NCBI GenBank assembly: GCA_963797335.1
Contig: CAWCOU010000006.1
Span: forward strand, 1,178,001 to 1,242,000
Source: CAWCOU01 sp963797335
GTDB lineage: Bacteria > Pseudomonadota > Gammaproteobacteria > JAURND01
Reading direction: 5' to 3'
DNA length: 64,000 nt
Position numbers and translations under genes: made by a program. The notes below the pieces were generated by a model. It made no database searches. It was not told the DNA's origin and worked only from the letters and a program-made list of their open reading frames with translations. Positions 59,251 to 64,000 of this stretch are shown piece by piece (within the stretch, counting starts at the first letter, position 1; every line of letters begins with the position of its first letter).

Positions 59251-59739
59251 TTACTGTTGGGGCCAAGAGCATGAAACTAGGGTTGTTGTTCCAGACATCT
59301 TAACTGTATAACTACCATTGGTAAGTGGTGATGGTCCCACTTGAGAATAAGTGGTGCATGATGGATCAAGAGCAACTTCCTGATTGTTGATGGTGAACTC
59401 TGTCATCGACAAAGCAATGGAGTTTAAACCCAACTGGGAGTTATCGATTGATATCAGCGAATGTGGGTTTGTCCCACTGCCGCCCCAGTTACTAACATAA
59501 TGTTGGGGGATGCCAGGAGTATAAGGATCCAATTTGATACCGCCTTGTAAATGGTATGAAGGGTTTACCGTACCACTAATTCCAGAAGTATCTATCCATA
59601 TACAAACCAATGTACCTGCATCACAGTCATCGCCACTGGTTAAAACCGACCCATTCACCCCTTGTTGTTGAGCATAACCGCTAAAACTAGCAGCCATTAA
59701 AAAGGCTCCCAAGCTAATGATTTTTTTGATTTTTTTCAT
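59251..59739 (-). CDS. Small secreted protein of unknown function
   Basis: A 162-aa protein with a clear signal peptide (MKKIKKIISLGAFLMAASFSGYAQ). The mature part is rich in Gly, Ser, Thr and Asn, with four cysteines (DDCDAGTLVC and a C-terminal pair in PSCTTY and SCSWPQQ) that probably form disulfides. It is predicted to be beta-rich. The ATG at 59739 follows AAAGGGGGAAAT. It is a single-gene unit with its own terminator. No family was recognised; an exported periplasmic or surface protein is likely. Confidence 0.7.
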   Translation of the reverse strand: MKKIKKIISLGAFLMAASFSGYAQQQGVNGSVLTSGDDCDAGTLVCIWIDTSGISGTVNPSYHLQGGIKLDPYTPGIPQHYVSNWGGSGTNPHSLISIDNSQLGLNSIALSMTEFTINNQEVALDPSCTTYSQVGPSPLTNGSYTVKMSGTTTLVSCSWPQQ

Positions 59740-59817
59740 ATTTCCCCCTTTCAATAAAGTATACATAGCTATATACAATTATAGCCCATGGCGGCTAAGT
59801 TTTACTCACGCCCAGGA

Positions 59818-62136
59818 CTAATTAAACAATTGAGCATCCCGATTACCACCGGTCTGATCGTCTTCATTGGCCGTTTCTGAGGGAACATTATCGGATTTAA
59901 ATACTTCGTAAATGGCATTGGGTTGGTTGGGGTCCGTCACCAGTAGCCCCGAGTTCGGGTCAATGCGAGCCGCGACAATATCTGCGGGTGGCTTCAAACT
60001 TTCTTCTGGTTTGCCCGCTAATGCCGCGCGCATAAAATCAATCCAGATCGGTAATGCGGCTTTGGAGCCATGTTCATAGAGCTGTTTGGGTTGATCGTAA
60101 CCTACCCAGACCGTGGTGACGATGCGACGATTAAATCCAGAAAACCAGGCATCGACTTGTCGTTGCGTGGTCCCCGTTTTACCCGCAATGTCCTGGCGAT
60201 TAAGCACAGCCGCTGCCGCGCCAGTGCCGTAACGAACCACATCTTGCATCGCACTGGTGACTAGATAGGCAATATCCGCATCAATGGCTCGGGGTGGTGC
60301 AGGTTTTGTGGCCGGAGAGCCATCGTCTGGCGGCACAACCGGAACTTGTGCTTGGTAAATCACCTGGTTATTCGCTGACATTATTTTTTGAATAAAATAT
60401 GGATTGACGCGATAACCGCCATTGGCCAACACCGCATAACCCTGAGCTAATTGCAGAGGAGTCACTAAGGCGGTACCAAGGGCCAGGGATAGGGAAGGGG
60501 GCAGGGCTTTTTTATCAAAACCGAATTGCGATACGTAATCCAATGCGTAAGGAATGCCAATCATTTGTAAGACGCGCACCGTCAATACGTTAATCGATTT
60601 GACTAATCCTAAACGGAGTCGTGTCGGCCCATGGAAAATACCATCGTCGTTTTCCGGCCGCCACAAATTATTCGGGTCCCCGGTATCATTGATGGCGATG
60701 GGCTCGTCATCGATAACCGTGGCTAGTGTCAAACCTTTTGCCAAAGCAGCCGCATAAATAAATGGCTTAAAGCTGGAACCCGGTTGTCGTTTCGCTTGAA
60801 TCGCTCGATTTAATCCTGTCTCTGCTGCTTTCAAGCCACCGTTTAACGCCAAAATAGCACCATTATCTGGGTTAAGCGCGACCAACGCGCCTTCAACCGA
60901 TGGCTCCTGACTCAACTGCCATTGACCGTTTTGTTGTAGCACCCAAATCACGTCACCCACTCTAGCAATGCGGTGGGCATCGGGCTGACGAGTCCACGCT
61001 AAACCTGGCCAGGGGATGGTGATAGTCATGCCGTTGGCCAATATCCCTTTTAGCGCTCGCGGCTGTACTTCCGTCACCGCCACCGGAATAAAGTCCATGG
61101 CGCTAGTCATGCCAGCCAAAGCATCCTGCCATTCCGACCGCTTGGTTTGTTGCAAATTCATGACCGGGCCGTGGTAATTTCGATGACGCCTATCATAGTC
61201 AACCAGACCGTTTTGTAAGGCCGCATTGGCCTCTGCTTGAAGGTGGGAATCCAACGTCGTGTATACTTGTAAACCACTGGTATAGCCCGCCTCACCGTAT
61301 TCCTGGTAAATGACATTTCGTACCATTTCGGCGATATGGGGCGCATTGACCGTTATTTTTGAACCGTGGTAATACGTTTTGATCGGTGCATTGGTGGCTT
61401 GTTGATACGCATGTTGGTCGATATAACCTAATTCCAGCATACGCGCCAACACATGGTCACGCCGTTCTTTGGCCGCCTGTGGATCGGTGATGGGGTTTTC
61501 TTTTGACGGTGCTTGTGGAAGACCGGCAATGGTTGCCATTTGCGCCAACGTCAGCTCGCTGAGCGGTTTGCCGTAGTAAATCTCCGCCGCTGCCGACACC
61601 CCATAGGCGTGTTGGCCTAGGTAGATTTTGTTCAAATACAGTTCCAATATTCTTTCTTTACTAAACGTGCTGTTGATTTTTAAGGCCAATAAAATTTCGT
61701 TGATCTTGCGGCTGAAGGTTTTTTCTGGCGTTAGAAAGAAGTTGCGGGCTACTTGCATGGTAATGGTACTGGCGCCCTGGCTTTTTTGGCCTGTGATCAG
61801 TAATTCTTTCGCTGCGCGCACGATGCCAATAAAGTCAACGCCGGGATGTTCAAAAAAGCGTTGGTCTTCGGTGGCAATGACCGCTTCAACCAATTGCTTC
61901 GGGATCTGATTCAGCGCCACTGGGTCACGACGCATGGCGCCATATTCGCCAATGAGTTGACCATCGCTGGTATAAATACGTAAAGGAACTTGTAGACGAG
62001 TATCGTTTAATGTATCCACATTGGGTAGTTTAAGGAACATGTAAAAATACACACATCCTGCCAGAATGAGCGCACTGATGAGTAGGCTAAGTAGCGCCGT
62101 AAAGGCATTTTTAACTATATAACGAGTAAAACGCAT
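59818..62136 (-). CDS. mrcA: Penicillin-binding protein 1A
   Basis: A 772-aa bifunctional peptidoglycan synthase. One N-terminal transmembrane helix is followed by the glycosyltransferase domain with EDQRFFEHPGVDFIGIVRAA (catalytic Glu), GASTITMQVARNFFLTPEKT and KERILELYLNKIYLGQHAYG. After the OB-like insert the transpeptidase domain carries QPGSSFKPFIYAAAL (SxxK), LVKSINVLTVRVL (SxN) and GKTGTTQRQVDAWF (KTG). The length is close to typical PBP1A. It is transcribed alone from its own promoter region. Confidence 0.95.
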   Translation of the reverse strand: MRFTRYIVKNAFTALLSLLISALILAGCVYFYMFLKLPNVDTLNDTRLQVPLRIYTSDGQLIGEYGAMRRDPVALNQIPKQLVEAVIATEDQRFFEHPGVDFIGIVRAAKELLITGQKSQGASTITMQVARNFFLTPEKTFSRKINEILLALKINSTFSKERILELYLNKIYLGQHAYGVSAAAEIYYGKPLSELTLAQMATIAGLPQAPSKENPITDPQAAKERRDHVLARMLELGYIDQHAYQQATNAPIKTYYHGSKITVNAPHIAEMVRNVIYQEYGEAGYTSGLQVYTTLDSHLQAEANAALQNGLVDYDRRHRNYHGPVMNLQQTKRSEWQDALAGMTSAMDFIPVAVTEVQPRALKGILANGMTITIPWPGLAWTRQPDAHRIARVGDVIWVLQQNGQWQLSQEPSVEGALVALNPDNGAILALNGGLKAAETGLNRAIQAKRQPGSSFKPFIYAAALAKGLTLATVIDDEPIAINDTGDPNNLWRPENDDGIFHGPTRLRLGLVKSINVLTVRVLQMIGIPYALDYVSQFGFDKKALPPSLSLALGTALVTPLQLAQGYAVLANGGYRVNPYFIQKIMSANNQVIYQAQVPVVPPDDGSPATKPAPPRAIDADIAYLVTSAMQDVVRYGTGAAAAVLNRQDIAGKTGTTQRQVDAWFSGFNRRIVTTVWVGYDQPKQLYEHGSKAALPIWIDFMRAALAGKPEESLKPPADIVAARIDPNSGLLVTDPNQPNAIYEVFKSDNVPSETANEDDQTGGNRDAQLFN

Positions 62137-62255
62137 GGAAATAGAATGGGCGGGAACTTGGGTTAAAGGGGGTCCTTAATTCATCACATTATTTGTAATG
62201 AAGGCTAGTATAACACAGTTATTTTTTGTAAAATAGTTTATTTAAGGCGAGTTTA

Positions 62256-62372
62256 ATGGAGGGATTCGGTTTGGTCAAAAAGCCTGGTAATCTCATGAAA
62301 ATATTGGATTATTTTTGTCTTGCTTTGGTGGTTTCTTTAGTTATTCAGCCATTCGCTCTTTACAAAACTTAG
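62256..62372 (+). CDS. Very small reading frame in the gap before the regulator gene (doubtful)
   Basis: The 315-base gap 62137-62451 contains no firm gene. A 38-codon frame starting at 62256 reads as a short hydrophobic peptide (MKILDYFCLALVVSLVIQPF from its second ATG) resembling a signal peptide or membrane peptide. AAGGCGAG lies upstream. It may be a remnant or a regulatory peptide; evidence is thin. Confidence 0.2.
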   Translation: MEGFGLVKKPGNLMKILDYFCLALVVSLVIQPFALYKT

Positions 62373-62451
62373 GTTAATTTTAGGAATTTGCCATTCCTGC
62401 TAAAAATACAATTTTGCCCCAAAGGGTTCTTTTCACTAATGTGAGTTTACC

Positions 62452-63156
62452 ATGCCAAAAAAAAGTCAAATCAATGATCCAAAGTCCAGCCCCATCGCAC
62501 GAGGTCGACGTTTAAAGGCAGCAAGAATGATGTCGGGCCTCACTCGTAACGGACTTGAAGAAAAGTATGGCATCAGCGCCAGCACCATTCAGTCTTGGGA
62601 AGCGGCTAAAGCCGGTGGTTTAACCGAGCGCGGGGTTAAACGTGTCATTCCTGTACTGCGTCAAGAAGGCATTTTTTGCACCTCGGATTGGTTATTGTAT
62701 GGTGTGGGAACCCCACCACAACCAACCAATTTGCACTTTACCCAAGCTGCTGAACCACCCACAACGAATAACCATGTCTTGCCTGAAGATAAGGCCATTA
62801 TTCAAGAGCTGTTAACCTTCCGGAATCTGAATCCTGGTTTTATCGATCTCGTCGTTGCCGATGATGGCATGGCGCCACAATACGATATGAATGATTACGT
62901 GGGGGGCAAGCGACGGATGGGTGATGAAATGACTCGACTCATTGGCATTGATTGTATTGTCGAAACGTCTAACAACGAAATTTTGTTGCGACGTATCAAG
63001 GCCGGTTCGCGCGCGGGTGTTTATATGTTGATGTGCACTAATCCGGATACGAATTTAAAGAGTCCGACATTATATGATGTGGAATTGCATAGCGCTGCTC
63101 CAGTTATTTGGCATCGGCGTCATGATCCGCTGGAGAACGCATCTGGAAGCGAGTGA
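62452..63156 (+). CDS. XRE-family regulator with S24-like C-terminal domain
   Basis: A 234-aa protein. The N-terminal helix-turn-helix (about residues 17-75) reads RGRRLKAARMMSGLTRNGLE, then YGISASTIQSWEAAK. The C-terminal half resembles the LexA/CI peptidase-S24 fold (VVADDGMAPQYDMNDYVGGK, ILLRRIKAGSRAGVYMLMC). MAPQYDMNDYV matches the usual SMxPxxxxGD segment but Ser is replaced by Gly-Met, and no Lys in the expected place is obvious, so it is probably not self-cleaving. It may sense a ligand or regulate stress genes. There are no phage genes around it. Confidence 0.75.
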   Translation: MPKKSQINDPKSSPIARGRRLKAARMMSGLTRNGLEEKYGISASTIQSWEAAKAGGLTERGVKRVIPVLRQEGIFCTSDWLLYGVGTPPQPTNLHFTQAAEPPTTNNHVLPEDKAIIQELLTFRNLNPGFIDLVVADDGMAPQYDMNDYVGGKRRMGDEMTRLIGIDCIVETSNNEILLRRIKAGSRAGVYMLMCTNPDTNLKSPTLYDVELHSAAPVIWHRRHDPLENASGSE

Positions 63157-63175
63157 TTTGATCTGTAGAAGCTAA

Positions 63176-63201
63176 GGTGGGCATGCTGCGCTTTGCCCAC
63201 C
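63176..63201. repeat. Dispersed palindromic repeat, copy 2
   Basis: GGTGGGCATGCTGCGC to GCCCACC, a 26-base palindromic unit, inverted relative to the copy at 53971-53996. It lies in the gap before crcB. Confidence 0.6.
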
Positions 63202-63226
63202 CTACGGCTCATGATATAGGACTCTT

Positions 63227-63634
63227 TTGAATGAACACTATTTTTTTATATTCGCTGGATGTGGTTTCGGAGGACTATTTCGCTATTGCACATATAGTAT
63301 GGTGGATTTGTTTTTTGACCGGGGATTTCCTTATGGAACTTTAATAGTAAATATCATTGGTTCCTTCTTAATGGGAATTTTATCAATGCTAATTTTTAAG
63401 AAATTCTCATCTCTAGAGACGCCGCTACGGGCCTTTCTTTTAATTGGTTTTTTGGGCGGTTACACTACGTTTTCTTCTTTTTCTTTCGAAACTATTAATT
63501 TGATTGAAGCAGGGTATTTTCTCAAAGCAGCTTCAAATATCATTCTTAATCCCCTTCTATGTATTATGGCTACATGGTTAGGAATTATTCTTGAGAGAAA
63601 AGTAACCGGTCTAGTTGGGCCACTGCTACAATGA
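63227..63634 (+). CDS. crcB: Fluoride channel CrcB/FluC
   Basis: A 135-aa four-helix membrane protein. Family marks are GCGFGGLFRYCT, FPYGTLIVNIIGSFLMGIL (the conserved Asn-Gly-Ser/Phe region) and GFLGGYTTFSSFSFE (the TTFSSF box lining the pore). It exports fluoride as a dual-topology dimer. TTG at 63227 is the most likely start because AGGA lies six bases upstream and the nearby ATG at 63231 is out of frame. No fluoride riboswitch is visible upstream. Confidence 0.92.
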   Translation: MNEHYFFIFAGCGFGGLFRYCTYSMVDLFFDRGFPYGTLIVNIIGSFLMGILSMLIFKKFSSLETPLRAFLLIGFLGGYTTFSSFSFETINLIEAGYFLKAASNIILNPLLCIMATWLGIILERKVTGLVGPLLQ

Positions 63635-64000
63635 ATAATGTTGGCGGTATTCCATCATACGTTGCAATTGTTGATGCTCACCTTCTTGTTTTAAATATTC
63701 CAATAAATGTTCCATGCGAATAATGGAAATAATGGGGAATCCATATTTTTGTTCTAAGGTCTGCACGGCGGAGAGCTTCCCCTCCACGCATTCTTGTCGA
63801 TCAATGGCAATGACAGCGCCTGATAACGTCGCCTCTGTTGATCGGATCAGATCGACCACCTGATGAGTGGTTACACCTGCAGTAATGACATCATCAATCA
63901 TTAATACCCGACCTTTTAAAGGGGCACCTACAAATAAACCGCCCTCACCATGATCTTTTGTTTCTTTGCGATTAAAGCAATACGGTTTGTTAACCCCGTA
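63626..64000 (-). CDS. pyrE: Orotate phosphoribosyltransferase PyrE (5' part outside the window)
   Basis: The last 124 codons of pyrE. The visible part begins near YGVNKPYCFNRKETKDHGEG, matching the PyrE segment with FNRKExKDHGEGG, and continues with RVLMIDDVITAGVTTHQVVD, the PRPP-binding motif. It ends in the usual helix (EHQQLQRMMEYRQHYSL). The enzyme makes OMP from orotate and PRPP, the step after PyrD. It converges on crcB with a nine-base overlap of the 3' ends. Confidence 0.93.
   Translation of the reverse strand, partial: YGVNKPYCFNRKETKDHGEGGLFVGAPLKGRVLMIDDVITAGVTTHQVVDLIRSTEATLSGAVIAIDRQECVEGKLSAVQTLEQKYGFPIISIIRMEHLLEYLKQEGEHQQLQRMMEYRQHYSL

Noticed and set aside
62452..63156. Prophage suggested by the CI/S24-like regulator
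   Set aside because: No other phage genes or integrase are near it and the neighbours are core genes.
63157..63226. Fluoride riboswitch before crcB
   Set aside because: The short gap contains the palindromic repeat and no sequence resembling the riboswitch consensus.
1..64000. CRISPR array
   Set aside because: No series of regularly spaced identical repeats with unique spacers was seen anywhere in the window.

Overview
This window looks like a gammaproteobacterial chromosome, most likely an intracellular lineage of the Legionellales. The evidence is moderate: AT-rich DNA, LqsS/LqsR-like two-component proteins, an ankyrin-repeat protein, a large effector-like protein, and a Tol-Pal/queE/tRNA-Lys locus. 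About the first 47.6 kb is accessory DNA. It is the inner and right-hand part of an integrative and conjugative element (ICE) of the PFGI-1/PAPI-1 type (G-type conjugation genes), whose right end lies at the 3' end of a tRNA-Lys(UUU) gene (47621-47696). The left end is outside the window. From 47.8 kb onward the genes are ordinary core chromosome.

Layout of the element. (1) 1-6073: conjugation genes (end of an ICE protein, TraG-N protein, small membrane protein, TraD coupling protein, a TraI_2/MobH-like protein lacking its metal-binding histidines, PFL_4669-family protein). (2) 6.2-13.9 kb: a DNA-metabolism module (MazG-like, SSB, small ICE proteins, DUF3275, DUF6094 methyltransferase, SNF2-type helicase). 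Most of these genes carry a stereotyped leader in which one segment can pair either with an upstream repeat or with the Shine-Dalgarno sequence. (3) 14.4-19.2 kb: a hairpin cluster, a dead fragment of an F-type traW gene, a 714-aa effector-like protein, a KfrA-like regulator with a palindromic operator, and the second copy of a pseudoknotted RNA whose first copy precedes ssb. (4) 19.2-22 kb: ankyrin protein, divergent Hfq paralogue, tyrosine recombinase and partner, small DNA-binding-type protein.

(5) 22.1-38.1 kb: a cargo island with an acetyltransferase, an NRPS-like adenylation-thiolation protein, a SAM methyltransferase, two alpha/beta hydrolases, a cytidine deaminase, a DUF3050 protein, three related soluble PAS histidine kinases, two LqsR-like response regulators and the debris of a third. 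An intact IS4-like element (1248 bp, 9-bp target duplication) sits inside it. The pairing of biosynthetic and sensory genes suggests an uncharacterised small-molecule signalling circuit. (6) 38.8-42.2 kb: a cytosine methyltransferase, an ATPase with a TOPRIM-like tail, and a vsr gene interrupted by one in-frame amber codon. (7) 42.2-47.5 kb: GGGACAA direct repeats, an amidohydrolase, a replication/primase module (TOPRIM-DUF927, CHC2 zinc finger), an AlpA-like regulator and a DUF6387 protein next to the tRNA.

Core part (47.8-64 kb): queE, cpoB, pal, tolB, tolA and tolR on the minus strand, with tolQ absent from its usual place; a leucine/valine-catabolism group (3-hydroxyisobutyrate-dehydrogenase-like gene, methylcrotonyl-CoA carboxylase beta, thiolase, and an isovaleryl-CoA-dehydrogenase-like gene broken by two single-base frameshifts); then pyrD, a small secreted protein, penicillin-binding protein 1A, an XRE/S24-like regulator, the fluoride channel crcB and the 3' part of pyrE. 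All family assignments come from reading the sequence by eye; no database search was run.
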